Assembly (NCBI GenBank): GCA_019359235.1
Contig: JAHHHT010000014.1
Coordinates: 62,001 to 126,000 of the forward strand
DNA: 64,000 nt
Direction of reading: 5' to 3'
From: Oscillatoria princeps RMCB-10
GTDB lineage: Bacteria; Cyanobacteriota; Cyanobacteriia; Cyanobacteriales; Oscillatoriaceae
Each line of letters opens with the position of its first letter. Within the stretch, counting starts at the first letter, position 1. Positions 45,805 to 55,753 of the stretch are shown in pieces. The translations under genes and the position numbers were made by a program. The notes under the pieces are model-generated. The model saw only the letters and a program-made list of their open reading frames with translations, ran no database searches and had not been told where the DNA came from.

Positions 45805-47140
45805 AGCACCCACTCTGCGCCCGCCTCATTCCAAGCCACCGGCAACCCCTTCTCCTGATTGAGAAACGTTCCCGCTTTCCCCCTGGCTTTAGACAAGGGG
45901 ATAAGCGAACCGGGCGACTGAAGTCGCCCGTAATAAAAATTAACATAATTACCCTATCAAGCATTATATAATAATGGGTTAATGGGGAGATGTCAGCCAG
46001 TGCGGGGGTTGGTAAAAGTTAAACAATTTTTTCACACCCACAAAAACGGTATCTCCTGCCTTTGCGGTGGAAAACCCCGCCCCAAAAAAGGGTTTTCGGG
46101 GACGGATAACTGGAAGCAGGGGATTGGCAATACCAATACCTGCAAAGGTTTGGATTGGAGCGTCAGCTTTCGCTATCGCCGCAAAGACAGGAGAGCCGAA
46201 AAACGTTTAATGCTGCTAGATCGTACCTGCAAACTGAAGCCATCAGCCTGGTGACACTGTGGGGCGACACCTGGAGAGATTGCGGCTTCAGTCCGATTTT
46301 TGCGAGAACGGACTAAAGGTTCCCAACAAGTCGGGCAACTGCTCCAGGAGAATGATCGGCATATTAAAACAAAAGGGGAATGCTGTTATTTAACTTTTTC
46401 TGGTTCTAAAAATGGCATTTATGGCGAATTTTGTAAAAATTAATTTCAAAAAAACGCGCCGAAACTTCCTGAAAAGTCGCGCTAATTTAACACTTGATTT
46501 ATAAAATCAGCAGAAAAGCTTTTAATTAATTAGCCTATATACTGAATAAACCCGGCAGCAAACGAAAGGATTGCCCTGGGAAAACAGTGCCTTATTTAGT
46601 GAAATGTACCGGCTGTCTCATCTGTGAAGATTTGAATATCAATGGGGCGCTGGGCGCTGGGCGCTGGGCGCTGAACCCTGGGCATTGACAAGAGATTTCA
46701 CAGAACCATTAAGCTAAGACCTTTTCTTATCCATGCCCGGTGCCCGGTGCCCCAGCCGTGAAGTCTATAATGGTATTGAATGGTACGGCCAAACTCGTCG
46801 AAACCCCAGACTTTAGATTTCTGGAAACGCCCAAAACTGAATAAACCCCGTGCTTTTTGCGGAGATAGCACTGCGCCCCGCCAATGCCTGCGCAGCCCCG
46901 ATCCCTAATTATATTGGGATATTTCAGGAGAAATCCCAGAAACTTTTTCCACGGCAAATGGGAGAGTGCCAAATTCGCAGATAGCCACAAATCCCGCGCC
47001 GGCTTTTCCTGTCCGGCGGGCGCAGCTAGGGCGCTGCAGAAACGAATCGTGCATGTTGAAAATAGAACCCGCTCAGTGCTGGAGCCGATTGCAGTCGCTC
47101 CGGACAGCTACTGAGCCGCACAAAATCGTGGAGAACCCCC
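45805..47140. other. 1.3-kb gap, no supported gene
   Basis: A small hairpin (GGGCGACTGAAGTCGCCC, 45913-45930) lies about 110 bases past the receiver stop and may terminate it. A GGGCGCT tandem run sits near 46645-46670. The 46360-46560 stretch is AT-rich. Open frames here have no recognised domains. Confidence 0.45.
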
Positions 47141-47383
47141 ATGAAGTTAGCAAAAGTGATGGAAGAGGTTTTTATTTCTGGCTTGGAGCGGCTGGGATTG
47201 GCTTGGTGGTTGAAAATAGTCACTGACCAGCCCAGCTGTATCTACTACTTCGGCCCTTTTATAAGTGCCAAGGAAGCTGAAGAAGCTCACTCTGGCTATC
47301 TTGAAGATTTGCAACTGGAGGGAGCCCTAGGAATTGCTATCCAGATTCAGCAGTGCCAGCCAAAAGAGCTAACTATTTTTTAG
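47141..47383 (+). CDS. DUF1816 domain protein
   Basis: The 80-residue cyanobacterial protein has the pattern GLAWWLKIVTDQPSCIYYFG, then AKEAEEAHSGYLEDL and CQPKELTIF, typical of DUF1816 as I recall it. The family's function is unknown. The size and position of the aromatic cluster suggest a small cytoplasmic alpha/beta protein. The ATG is preceded by GGAG at about nine bases. It stands alone between two long gaps. Confidence 0.85.
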   Translation: MKLAKVMEEVFISGLERLGLAWWLKIVTDQPSCIYYFGPFISAKEAEEAHSGYLEDLQLEGALGIAIQIQQCQPKELTIF

Positions 47384-48538
47384 CTCAGAACCGCCCAGTG
47401 CCCGCACCAATCCCCCTGGGGTGAGAGCTGATTTATAAAGTAATTGTTAAGCCGGAAGGGGGCCCGAACCCGCCAATCTTGCTGTCGGAGGGCTCTATTT
47501 TACGGCTGACCCAGTAGAAGAAACCCGGTTTCTTGTTGCTTAACTTTTTCTTTATAAATGAGCTCTTAGCTGAGGGAAGACAAAGAGTCCCCCAGCTCTG
47601 CGTTGCCGCCACCAAACCAGCATTGCGGCTTGTGCGGTGGCTTTTTTATTCTCCTGCGATCCCGGCAACCCGACGGGCAACCCAGATGCCATCCCTTCCA
47701 CGGAAGACGCCCTAGCTGAGGCGTTTGTTGTTGAGATCGATTCTTGGGGCGCGGTGCGACGAACCCGTTTTTCCCAACTTCAGGTCGTGCCCCCACAACC
47801 TGCCACATATCGACCTGTCCTTCCGCCAGCAAATCTCCGGCAGAACTTTTTAGCGATCTCGGCTTTCTCTTCACGAGTTCTTCACATTTGGGCGCTATTT
47901 TCAAAAAAGAGCCAGATATTACACTAATAAGCAGGCCAACTACAAGGAGAGCAACTCGCCCTCAGCTGACCTCACTGTCCAGGTAAGAGGGGATCTGGCT
48001 TAAAGGCCAGAGAATCTCACCCCTTCCAGGGGAGGGAGTGTCAATCTACGCGCTCCGCTCGCTTACAGCAGGCGGAGGATTTCGGTCACTTTTTTTATTT
48101 GACCGGCGTTTCAGCGAGCACTGTCGGTTCCGTGCGGGCACCCTGCAGGAAGGCGTACAGCCTGTCGCAGGAGCGGCGCGGGGTTGAATCAAAAAGAAAA
48201 GCGTCAGCCGAGGAGAAGAAATGCCCAGAATGACTGCATCCTTAACACTCTGCTCATTGGCGGCGCTTGGCTCTCAGAACAGAGCGCGATTGCCGCCCCG
48301 AATTTGCTGTTGCCTGGAAAAGCGGGAACAGGCTTTACTGAACTGAGGCAGCTATCAGCTCTAGGGGCTGGCAACCTCGAAAAAAGGGGGTAAATATAGA
48401 TAAATTCAGCTCGTTGATTAGAGAATCGCCAGTCAAATGAGGGGCGAAAAAATTAAGGAATAAGCCGCATAAAAAGCTTAAAAAATAACATGATTTTGGG
48501 TGGATTGTTGAAAAATAAAGTAGATTTAGGGTAAAAAT
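47384..48538. other. 1.15-kb gap, no supported gene
   Basis: It contains one isolated GAAACC 15-mer (47520-47534), and near 48123 a variant of the GTTCCGTGCGGGCTCCGCAG motif found inside three coding genes. Open frames at 47566-47986 and 48184-48393 look like chance frames. AT-rich DNA at 48400-48540 could be a promoter. Confidence 0.4.
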
Positions 48539-48697
48539 ATGGAGCGAGAAAAAGTGAAGTTAATGGGGCCGGTGGGAACAGAAGAAGAACTTGAGACTCA
48601 CTCAGAGACTTATCCCCATTATCCCAACAGGCAGGCTTTTACAATCGCACACTGGCGTCAAGAGTTAACCGCCTGCGTCCTGACGCAGCTGGCCTAG
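48539..48697 (+). CDS. Possible 52-residue protein
   Basis: This is an ATG frame encoding a polar peptide (MEREKVKLMGPVGTEEELE, then QAFTIAHWRQELTACVLTQL) that ends in TAG at 48695-48697. Composition is natural, but the ribosome binding site is weak and no family is recognised. It lies 370 bp upstream of the GAF kinase start and may be a leader or a chance frame. Confidence 0.25.
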   Translation: MEREKVKLMGPVGTEEELETHSETYPHYPNRQAFTIAHWRQELTACVLTQLA

Positions 48698-49069
48698 TTG
48701 GGAAGCGACGGTCAGTCAACCCGAGGCTGCATGTCCCGAAAGCGGACGCGACGGTGGCAGAGGGCAAATTGTGCCCGCCGGCATGTTCAGCACATCCCGC
48801 TTCCAAGGCCAAGCTGCGTGAGGAGCAGGTCTGTTAAGGTTGTGCCCCGCACGCGCGAGGAAGCGGGCAGAAGTGGGTTCCCAGGCTCCGCCTGGGAGCG
48901 AGTAAAACGTTCAAGTCAAAATTCCGCATTTAGCAAATTCCAGGGGAGGCTATCTGCGGACTCAGAGAATTTCAACGAGAGTCAGTGCCGCCGCGCTGCA
49001 GAAAACAGAGGAAGCTTGCCCAAATCCAGCCCGCACACCGGCAGCGCATTCCATACAGAGGAGAGATTG

Positions 49070-51769
49070 ATGCAGAACACCGCAAGCCAATTGAGTCGGC
49101 CAGAGATTGCTCAATCCGTGCAGGCGAACCGAGCGCTGGAGGCGCTTGCGCTCTGGGCGCTGCGCCAGATTGAGCAATGGCCCTGCCGGCGGGCCAGTAT
49201 TGTCAAGTTCGACCTGGAAGCAGGCGTCGCCGAGGTACTCGCCACCAACATCAGGGGCCTAACCGCGCCAGCACCCCACGAGCAGCCGCCGGTGGGGAGG
49301 GGAGCCCGCCTGCCGCTGGAGATTTTTGCCAGTATACCACAGCTGCGGCAGGGAAAAATTTACCTGGTGGAAGACATCGCGCCCCTTTGCCAGCCCTCAA
49401 AGGCGACAGTTGCGCTGCAGGCAGAAGGGGTGCGCTCCTACCTCCATGTCCCCCTGCTCGGACTGGCTGAGGACGGGCTTTTCAGCGGGCCGCCCCTGCT
49501 GGGCTGCCTGGAAGTGACCTCCGAAACTCCGGGCGCGTTCACTGCCGAACACATTAAACTGGCAAGCCAGTGGGCCGACATTCTGGCCGTTGCCATGCAG
49601 CAAGCGATGCTCTGCGATTGCGGGCGAGCTCCGCAAGAGCAACAGGTGCAGCGCCACTTCGGCGATGTGGAATACTGGCTGGCTGGTGGCACCGGCTTTG
49701 AGAGGGAATTCATCTCGTCTGTGGGAGCTGCCGGTGAGCAGCACGAGAAAATCAGCTCCAGCCCGCGTTCTGGGGCAGTTGCGGGGCCGCCCGCCCGTTC
49801 CGTGCGGGCTCCGCAGAAGCCGCTGCACCGGCTCGACGGTGCGCTGCAGCAGGTGCGCCACTCTGTTAACCTCGAAGAGATTCTCAACACCAGTGTGGCT
49901 GAGGTGCGGCAATGTTTGCAAGCAGAGCGGGCGATCCTGTATCGCTGCGAGCCAGATGCTTCTGCGGAGCCCGCACCGATCTGGCCCGGCTCAGTGGTTG
50001 TGGAATCTGTGGAGCCGGGCTGGCCGTCCATGCTGGGGTTCGTGCTTCGCGCTAGCGCCGCAGCGGTGCGGGAGCTGCCGTGGGTTTCGCAGAACCAATA
50101 CCTGCGGCAGTATCAGCTCGGTCGCATTCAGGCTATCGAGGATATCCACTCAGCCGGTCTGGACTCCAGTCACATCCAGCTGCTGGAGTTCTTTAATATC
50201 AAGTCCATGTTGGTCGCGCCGATATTCACAAAAAGTGGGCAGTGCCTTTCACCTTTGGCCCAGTCAGAAGTTCCACTTCCGCCCGATTGTCCAGAGCCGG
50301 ACACCCAGTTGTGGGGACTGATGATGGTGCACCAGTGCGGCAGGACACGGCAGTGGCAGCAGTTTGAAATTGATTTGTTCAGCTCACTGGTGAGGCAGGT
50401 GAAAATGGCTGTCGTTAGCGCAGAGGCTCCGCAGGAGCTGCAATCCCGACTGTTGGAGATGGGGCAGCAGCGCAAATCCGATCTGGCGCGTCAAGTGGAG
50501 GAGGGCACGGCTGAGCTGCAGCAGGCGCAGGAGGCTTTGGGAGCGCTCGAACGCATCACTGACAAACTCCGCGACAGTTTGGATGAACGGGAGATTTTGC
50601 AAGCGGCGGTGCGGGAATTAGCTTTGACGCTCGGAGTCGATAAGTGCCGCGCCTCTACCTACAGCGCTGACCGAAACACCGCTACCGTTCGCTGCGATTA
50701 CCCCTCCTCGGAGCCCCCCTCGCAGGGGCAGACGCTGCTCATGGCTTCCTCTCCTGAGGTCTACCGCCACCTGCTGCTCTGCCAGGATTTTCAGTTTTGC
50801 CAGACCGGCCCCAACAAAAGCTTGGGTGCGGGAGCCATCTTGGTTTGCCCTATTTTCCACTCTCAAGAGGCGATCGGCGACCTGTGGCTGGTCAAGCCGC
50901 CAGAGGAAGCGTTTAACGAGCAAGAGATCCGGCTGGTGCGGCAGGTGGCTTCTCACTGCGCGATCGCAATTCGTCAAGCCAGACTGGCTCGAGTCGCGCA
51001 CACCCACAAGGCGGAAGTGGACAAACTGGCTCGCCTCCAAGAAGACTTCTTGAGTACAGTTCCCCACGAATTGCGGACGCCGCTGGCGAATATGAAAATG
51101 GCGATCCAAATGCTGGCAATCTCTCTCAATCAGGACAGGGAGTTTTTCGCCGACCTGGCTAAGCCGGAGGCGCAGCGCAGCAAAGTGGCTCGCTACTTCC
51201 AGATTGTCCGCAACGAGTGCGAGCGAGAGATCCGCCTGATCGAAGACCTGCTGGAGTTGCAGCAGCTCGATGCCGGCTCTCACTCCTGGGCACCGGCCAT
51301 CATCGACCTGCAGCGAGTTATCCCCGAAATCCTGCGTAATTTTCAAGGGCAAGCCCAAAGACATCAGCAAGCTCTGGCGCTAGACATGGCTGCCGACTTG
51401 CCTCCTTTAGTCGGCGACCCCTTGCTTGTGGGGCGCATCCTGCGAGAATTGCTCACCAATGCCTGCAAGTACACGCCGGCTGGCGAACGAATTGCCGTGA
51501 AAGTCCGCACCACCGGCGACCGCCTGCAATTGAGCGTCACCAATTCCGGAGCGGAAATTCCGGAACAAGAGTTATCGCAAATTTTTAGGAAGTTTTACCG
51601 GATTCCCAAAGCCGACCAGTGGCAGCAGGGCGGGACTGGACTGGGACTGGCTGTGGTCCAGAAACTGACTGAGCGCTTGGGAGGCGCGATACAGGTCAGC
51701 AGTGAAGCCGGTTTGACCTGCTTTACCGTTGAGCTGCCGATGAATGGCCCCAACCACGGGGGTGCTTGA
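49070..51769 (+). CDS. GAF-domain sensor histidine kinase
   Basis: The predicted 899-residue soluble kinase has three GAF-type domains: about 20-185 (RRASIVKFDLEAGVAEVLAT), about 250-470 (LNTSVAEVRQCLQAERAILY) and about 495-640 (VRELALTLGVDKCRASTYS). HisKA (VPHELRTPLAN, His near 665) and an ATPase domain (NACKYTPAG, IFRKFYRI, GGTGLGLAVVQ) follow. The second GAF recalls phytochrome-like bilin GAFs, but no chromophore cysteine is evident. The frame is open from 48698, but the ATG at 49070 has GAGGAG about seven bases upstream and starts conserved sequence. The linker before GAF2 contains the 20-bp dispersed motif GTTCCGTGCGGGCTCCGCAG (49797-49816). Ligand and partner are unknown. Confidence 0.9.
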   Translation: MQNTASQLSRPEIAQSVQANRALEALALWALRQIEQWPCRRASIVKFDLEAGVAEVLATNIRGLTAPAPHEQPPVGRGARLPLEIFASIPQLRQGKIYLVEDIAPLCQPSKATVALQAEGVRSYLHVPLLGLAEDGLFSGPPLLGCLEVTSETPGAFTAEHIKLASQWADILAVAMQQAMLCDCGRAPQEQQVQRHFGDVEYWLAGGTGFEREFISSVGAAGEQHEKISSSPRSGAVAGPPARSVRAPQKPLHRLDGALQQVRHSVNLEEILNTSVAEVRQCLQAERAILYRCEPDASAEPAPIWPGSVVVESVEPGWPSMLGFVLRASAAAVRELPWVSQNQYLRQYQLGRIQAIEDIHSAGLDSSHIQLLEFFNIKSMLVAPIFTKSGQCLSPLAQSEVPLPPDCPEPDTQLWGLMMVHQCGRTRQWQQFEIDLFSSLVRQVKMAVVSAEAPQELQSRLLEMGQQRKSDLARQVEEGTAELQQAQEALGALERITDKLRDSLDEREILQAAVRELALTLGVDKCRASTYSADRNTATVRCDYPSSEPPSQGQTLLMASSPEVYRHLLLCQDFQFCQTGPNKSLGAGAILVCPIFHSQEAIGDLWLVKPPEEAFNEQEIRLVRQVASHCAIAIRQARLARVAHTHKAEVDKLARLQEDFLSTVPHELRTPLANMKMAIQMLAISLNQDREFFADLAKPEAQRSKVARYFQIVRNECEREIRLIEDLLELQQLDAGSHSWAPAIIDLQRVIPEILRNFQGQAQRHQQALALDMAADLPPLVGDPLLVGRILRELLTNACKYTPAGERIAVKVRTTGDRLQLSVTNSGAEIPEQELSQIFRKFYRIPKADQWQQGGTGLGLAVVQKLTERLGGAIQVSSEAGLTCFTVELPMNGPNHGGA

Positions 51770-51832
51770 CGGGAGCGCAAGCGCCGCCGGTGGGAGCTAT
51801 AGCAGATTGCAACTGAGTCAGGTACAGATATT

Positions 51833-51905
51833 GATCCCCCCCTTACCCCCCCTTAAAAAGGGGGGGAAGAAGCTAGCCCCCCTTTTTAAGGGGGGTTGGG
51901 GGGAT
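51833..51905. repeat. Large GC/AT palindromic repeat
   Basis: A nested inverted repeat runs from GATCCCCCCCTTACCCCCC to GGGGGGTTGGGGGGATC, with an inner CCTTAAAAAGG / CCTTTTTAAGG. It lies 65 bases past the kinase stop. It resembles repeats common in filamentous cyanobacterial intergenic DNA and could terminate transcription on both strands. Confidence 0.8.
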
Positions 51906-52073
51906 CGAAGCGTACTCCACGCAACTGAAAAGTGCTATAAGATCGTTGTACTGCAAGGTCAGAAAATTACACGCAGGGGCCGGCAACTGTGGCTGAAAAT
52001 CTTTCCCTTTGCTCCGATTGCCCCCCAGCCCCCCCGCTCCCCTGCTATTTTTTTAGTCAGGAGGTGAGCCACT

Positions 52074-52988
52074 ATGTGCGAGTGGAGACAAAGTGAATCT
52101 AACCCTCCGCCGGCACTCAAGCCTGAGACGTCTGGCCTGAGTGCGGCGCTCCCACAGCGTGCGGGAAGCGTGGGCTCCCGGCTGGGAGCGGCGCTCAGTT
52201 TAGCAGCGGTGCTGGGATTGGGGACAGGAGTCTGGCTGCTGGAAAGCTGCCTCGCCCCCCAGATTGCCCGAGCCGATACCGCTCGCGCTGACGTTTCTGT
52301 CGAGAGTGAAGCCGGTGAAAGCTACGACACCCTGCTTCGCCGAGCTGAAACAGTGGCTCGGGCAGCGGTTCAGCGGAGCTTTGACAGAGATATTTCGGTC
52401 AGCGAAGTTTCGATTGTTGTTCTGGGTGAAAATAAAGGGGCAATTGCACCTATTCTGTCCCTGCAAGTGAGTCGCAACCAGTGGGGAAGCAGGCCAGCTG
52501 CCGAGCGATGGGCAAAATACTATCCCACCTCTAAGACTCTGCTGGGGTTTGGCACACCCCAACCCGCACCCGGCCAACCGGGGACAGCACCGGCAGGCCA
52601 AACGGGCACAGCACCGGCACGACAGCCCGGCACAGCACCGGCAGGCCAAACGGGCAAAGCACCGGCACGACAGCCCGGCAAAGCACCGGCACGACAGCCC
52701 GGCACAGCACCAACAGGGCAACCGACTGCCGTACCGACTGGGCCGGCTGCACCGGCTGGGCAACCGGCTGCCGCACCGGCTGGGCCCTCCGCACCCGCCA
52801 CTGGGCCCTCCGCACCCGCGACCGGGCCCTCCGCACCCGCGACCGGGCCCTCCGCACCCGCCACTGGGCCCTCCGCACCTCCAGCTGGAGTTCGCAGCCT
52901 GAGGAGTGGCGTTTCAATCCCGTTGCCGGGATTCCGCTGGCAAAAAATCTTCTTCTCCTGCCGCCTGCTGAAATCATTATCGCATTGA
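52074..52988 (+). CDS. Secreted or anchored Pro/Ala-rich protein of unknown function
   Basis: The protein has an N-terminal hydrophobic segment (AALSLAAVLGLGTGVWLL) and ALAPQIARA-like processing context, then a compact domain (residues 75-160: YDTLLRRAETVARAAVQRSF, ISVSEVSIVVLGENKGAIAP, WGSRPAAERWAKYY) that looks like a conserved cyanobacterial periplasmic domain. About 110 residues of PGTAPAGQ- and PSAPATG-type repeats follow. The final 23 residues (VSIPLPGFRWQKIFFSCR...) are encoded by a dispersed repeat shared with the frame at 28544, so the C-terminus is acquired sequence. AGGAGGTGAG before the ATG is a near-perfect ribosome binding site. Confidence 0.8.
   Translation: MCEWRQSESNPPPALKPETSGLSAALPQRAGSVGSRLGAALSLAAVLGLGTGVWLLESCLAPQIARADTARADVSVESEAGESYDTLLRRAETVARAAVQRSFDRDISVSEVSIVVLGENKGAIAPILSLQVSRNQWGSRPAAERWAKYYPTSKTLLGFGTPQPAPGQPGTAPAGQTGTAPARQPGTAPAGQTGKAPARQPGKAPARQPGTAPTGQPTAVPTGPAAPAGQPAAAPAGPSAPATGPSAPATGPSAPATGPSAPATGPSAPPAGVRSLRSGVSIPLPGFRWQKIFFSCRLLKSLSH
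52905..52986. repeat. Dispersed repeat with GTTTCAATCCCGTTGCCGGG (copy 2)
   Basis: This is the partner of 28729-28806, differing at a handful of positions. It forms the 3' end of the coding sequence at 52074, including its TGA stop, and is read in the same frame as in the other copy. Confidence 0.75.
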
Positions 52989-53477
52989 TTTCGGCAACGC
53001 ATGCATCGGGCGGGATGCTCCCAAAAGGTTTGCCGGCTTTCCTTCGCCGTATCTTTACCGGACTAGGGCCAAGTCCGCTACCGAGCTGTTACGCTTTTAA
53101 TCTGCTTATTTCAGCAAGGAGGCAGATCCTCCTTAACCGAGTTTACACGATCTACCTGCTAATGATAAATAGATATAAACAGCGCAAATTAAATGCGCAA
53201 TAACTTGTCGTCTCCGGTTTATTAATTGCATTCCGGTCTGGGCGAGATTAGCAATACCCCATGCCCTACGCCCAATGGTTAGGGGTTAGGGGTTGGGTTC
53301 CTGGACGGAAGCGCTCGCTCACCCCATGCCCAAGCCCACCCCAGTGCCCAATCCAAAATCTAAAATCCAAAATCCAAAATCCACAATCCACAATCCACAA
53401 TTGCCCGCGCTCTATTCAAAAAAGAGGGGATTGCCTTATAATAGAAAGATTGTGAAAAATTAGCAGTCTTTACTGTC
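52989..53477. other. Gap upstream of rpmF
   Basis: No gene is seen. A tandem AATCCAAAATC/AATCCACAATC-type run lies at 53350-53402. AT-rich DNA near 53435-53470 is the likely rpmF promoter. Confidence 0.45.
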
Positions 53478-53648
53478 ATGGCCGTCCCAAAGAAGAAAAC
53501 ATCGAAATCCAAGCGGGATAAGCGCAAAGCCACCTGGAAGCGCAAGGCGGCGCTGCAAGCCCAAAGAGCCCTGTCCCTGGGCAAGTCGGTTTTGACTGGA
53601 CGCTCTACCTTTGTCTATCCCTCAGGTGAGGAGGAAGAGGAAGAATAG
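53478..53648 (+). CDS. rpmF: 50S ribosomal protein L32
   Basis: This small ribosomal protein is 56 residues long: it begins [20 protein letters not shown], continues with [19 protein letters not shown] and FVYPS, and ends in a run of glutamates. The MAVPK(K)K(T)SKSKR start and the basic helix identify L32 of the cyanobacterial and plastid type, which lacks the zinc-binding cysteines of some bacteria. ATG at 53478, stop TAG at 53646-53648. Confidence 0.95.
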   Translation: MAVPKKKTSKSKRDKRKATWKRKAALQAQRALSLGKSVLTGRSTFVYPSGEEEEEE

Positions 53649-53695
53649 CCCACTGGGCGCTAGGCACTGCGGATTGGGCATGGGGCATGGCGCAT

Positions 53696-53726
53696 GGGGA
53701 TTGGGGATTGGGGATTGGGGATTGGG
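53696..53726. repeat. Heptanucleotide tandem repeat (GGGGATT)n
   Basis: Four perfect copies of GGGGATT lie amid related GGGGCAT and GGCGCAT words from 53670 to 53750. It belongs to the type of short tandemly repeated repetitive (STRR) heptamers known from filamentous cyanobacteria. The complementary word also occurs inside queA near 54575-54605. Confidence 0.9.
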
Positions 53727-53778
53727 CATGGCGCATGGGGCATGGGGCAGGAGGTATTGAATTACTCCTAAAATCCAG

Positions 53779-53848
53779 CACCTAACACCTAACCCCTAAA
53801 ACCTAACCCCTAACCCCTAACCCCTGGCCCCTAACCCCTAACCCCTGA
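53779..53848. repeat. Heptanucleotide tandem repeat (CCCCTAA)n overlapping the queA stop
   Basis: About nine CCCCTAA-type heptamers, some varied, run into the 3' end of queA. The queA stop codon (TAG on the minus strand, 53838-53840) is made by one of them, within AGGGGTTAG. Confidence 0.9.
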
Positions 53849-55178
53849 CATCCGGCAAAATCAGCATGGCATCGCCAAAAGAATAGAACCGGTACTCCTG
53901 AACGATCGCCTCCTGATACAAGTCCAGCAAGCGCTTGCGCCCCACCAAAGCGCTCACCAGCATCAGCAAACTGGAGCGGGGCAGGTGAAAATTGGTAATC
54001 AGCCCCTCCACCACTCGCCACTGGTAGCCCGGATAGATAAACAAATCTGTCTTGCCGCAAAAAGGCTGAAGCCGCCCCGAGGCTGCAGCCCCCTCCAGCG
54101 CTCGCACCACCGTCGTGCCCACTGCAATAATTCGCCCTCCCCTCTCCCGGGTTTGGCGAATTTGCTCCACAGTGGCCACCGGCACCTCCACCCACTCCTC
54201 GTGCATTTTGTGGGTGGTGACGTCTTCAACTTCCACCGGTCGAAACGTCCCCACCCCGACGTGCAGCGTCACAAAAGCCAGTCCTGTACCGCGCTGGGCC
54301 AACCGCTGGAGTAGCTCTTCGGTGAAGTGCAGCCCAGCTGTGGGAGCAGCCACCGCTCCAGAATGGTGGGCGTAAACGGTTTGATACTGGTTGGGTGAGG
54401 CAACAGACTCAGTGATGTAGGGTGGCAGCGGCACATGGCCAAATTCTTCCAACATCTGGGCAAAGGATACGCCTTCTGGGAGATCAAACTCCAGAATCCG
54501 CCCGCCGGTGGCCGGAGCGGTGTCCATAATTTTCGCCCTCAAAGAATTGGGGGCAGAAATGGGGGCCGGGATTTGGGGATTTGGGGATTGGGGATTGGGA
54601 GTTGGGAATTTTTTCTGGCGTTCTGTTGCCTCAAGTTCAAGTTCCTGTTCCGTGCGGGCTCCGCAGGGGGCTCCCGTCTTGCCCCTGTGGGGTTCAAATT
54701 CGATGGTAGCCCCCGGTTTGAGGCGTTTGCCCGGTTTGACTAGGGCTAGCCAGGTGCTCTCGGTGCGCGGCTCGAGCAGCAAGACTTCCACAGGTGTGCC
54801 GGTGGATTTGTGACCGTAGAGTCTGGCGGGGATGACCCGCGTGTTGTTGAGGACTAGCAAGTCTTTCGGCTGCAACAAATCGGGCAAATCCCGAAAAATC
54901 CGGTGGGTGTGGTGAGTGGGAGAATCCACCACCAGCAACCGGGAGCTGTCTCTGGGCACAGCTGGATTCTGTGCGATCCGACCGGCGGGCAAAAAGTAGT
55001 CATAAGCGGCACCCGACAGCTCGAAGTAGGAGCCGGTTTGCGCTGGAGTGGGCGATAAGGGGTGAATCTGGCTCACCTGAGGGTCTAACAATGTCGTTGC
55101 TCCTCGCTGACAATCTGCAAATGTGACTGAACCTGCGTCAGGGCGACAGCTTTGAGGCGGCAGCGGATGCCGGCTCAA
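53838..55178 (-). CDS. queA: S-adenosylmethionine:tRNA ribosyltransferase-isomerase
   Basis: QueA transfers and isomerises the ribosyl part of SAM onto preQ1 in tRNA to give epoxyqueuosine. Signatures are [73 protein letters not shown] and [17 protein letters not shown]. The frame has about 446 codons against roughly 340-370 usual, for two reasons. First, an insert of about 50 residues near residues 165-215 ([19 protein letters not shown], then [13 protein letters not shown]) is built from dispersed-repeat DNA (54574-54680). Second, the N-terminal extension has no ATG: the options are TTG at 55178 and GTG at 55076, and the conserved domain begins about 55010. The last residues RG and the stop come from the heptamer array. 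Confidence 0.93.
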   Translation of the reverse strand: MSRHPLPPQSCRPDAGSVTFADCQRGATTLLDPQVSQIHPLSPTPAQTGSYFELSGAAYDYFLPAGRIAQNPAVPRDSSRLLVVDSPTHHTHRIFRDLPDLLQPKDLLVLNNTRVIPARLYGHKSTGTPVEVLLLEPRTESTWLALVKPGKRLKPGATIEFEPHRGKTGAPCGARTEQELELEATERQKKFPTPNPQSPNPQIPAPISAPNSLRAKIMDTAPATGGRILEFDLPEGVSFAQMLEEFGHVPLPPYITESVASPNQYQTVYAHHSGAVAAPTAGLHFTEELLQRLAQRGTGLAFVTLHVGVGTFRPVEVEDVTTHKMHEEWVEVPVATVEQIRQTRERGGRIIAVGTTVVRALEGAAASGRLQPFCGKTDLFIYPGYQWRVVEGLITNFHLPRSSLLMLVSALVGRKRLLDLYQEAIVQEYRFYSFGDAMLILPDVRG

Positions 55179-55363
55179 ATATCTAACTTCCGGAGGATGA
55201 CAGTCTGGTTAATTTCTATATCTGTTATTTTACCGAGTTGCTCCTGTAAATTTGGGGAGTAATTGGGGAACTCTACGAGTGCGAGTCGGGGCGATCCCCG
55301 TAGTCTTTAGGGGTCGCATCTGGGGAAAATATAAAGAGTAGCCCACGCAAGATCCCGCAAAAA

Positions 55364-55753
55364 ATGGAATATCTGTATTACGTTGCCAATGCCAGCCTGA
55401 CGCTCAGAATCGCTGAATACCTCAACAGGGCCAGCCATCTGCCAGTTGCCTTTATCAGCGTTATTCATCAGATTGATGGCTGGGTGATTCGGGTCAAGAT
55501 CAGCGACCGCCTGGAGCCGCAGATTGACAGCAACTTCCGAGCGTTTATGAATGAACTGGGAATTCCCTACAGTCCGGGCATTCGCTTGCAAATGGCCCTT
55601 TGGAGCTTGGAAAACGGACAGTCCCCCGTTGATGTCATGCGTCGCTACCACATGGCTGTGGTTTCTCACGGGCATCCGGACAAGAGCGAGATTGAGGAGT
55701 TTCGCCGGCAATTCGTTAAAGGGCTGGGCTATTGCCCAGAAACCCTGGCTTGA
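55364..55753 (+). CDS. Conserved cyanobacterial-type hypothetical protein
   Basis: The 129-residue protein has natural composition and no membrane segment (MEYLYYVANASLTLRIAEYL, FISVIHQIDGWVIRVKISD, NFRAFMNELGIPYSPGIRLQ, PETLA). The C-terminal half is helical with a conserved-looking basic and acidic patch (SHGHPDKSEIEEFRRQFVKG). I do not recognise a named domain. It is flanked by divergent queA (upstream) and convergent yraN, so it is transcribed alone. Confidence 0.75.
   Translation: MEYLYYVANASLTLRIAEYLNRASHLPVAFISVIHQIDGWVIRVKISDRLEPQIDSNFRAFMNELGIPYSPGIRLQMALWSLENGQSPVDVMRRYHMAVVSHGHPDKSEIEEFRRQFVKGLGYCPETLA

Noticed and set aside
47566-47986. Overlapping frames on both strands downstream of the DUF1816 gene
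   Set aside because: One stretch (AEAFVVEIDSWGAVRRTRFS) looks protein-like, but there is no start, no family and frequent frame change; it is too weak to annotate.
48698-49069. Upstream extension of the GAF kinase frame
   Set aside because: It is Arg/Ser-rich and low in conservation; a strong ribosome binding site precedes the internal ATG at 49070.
53779-53848. Telomere-like CCCCTAA array
   Set aside because: It is imperfect, short and internal, flanked by ordinary genes; heptamer tandem repeats are usual in filamentous cyanobacteria.
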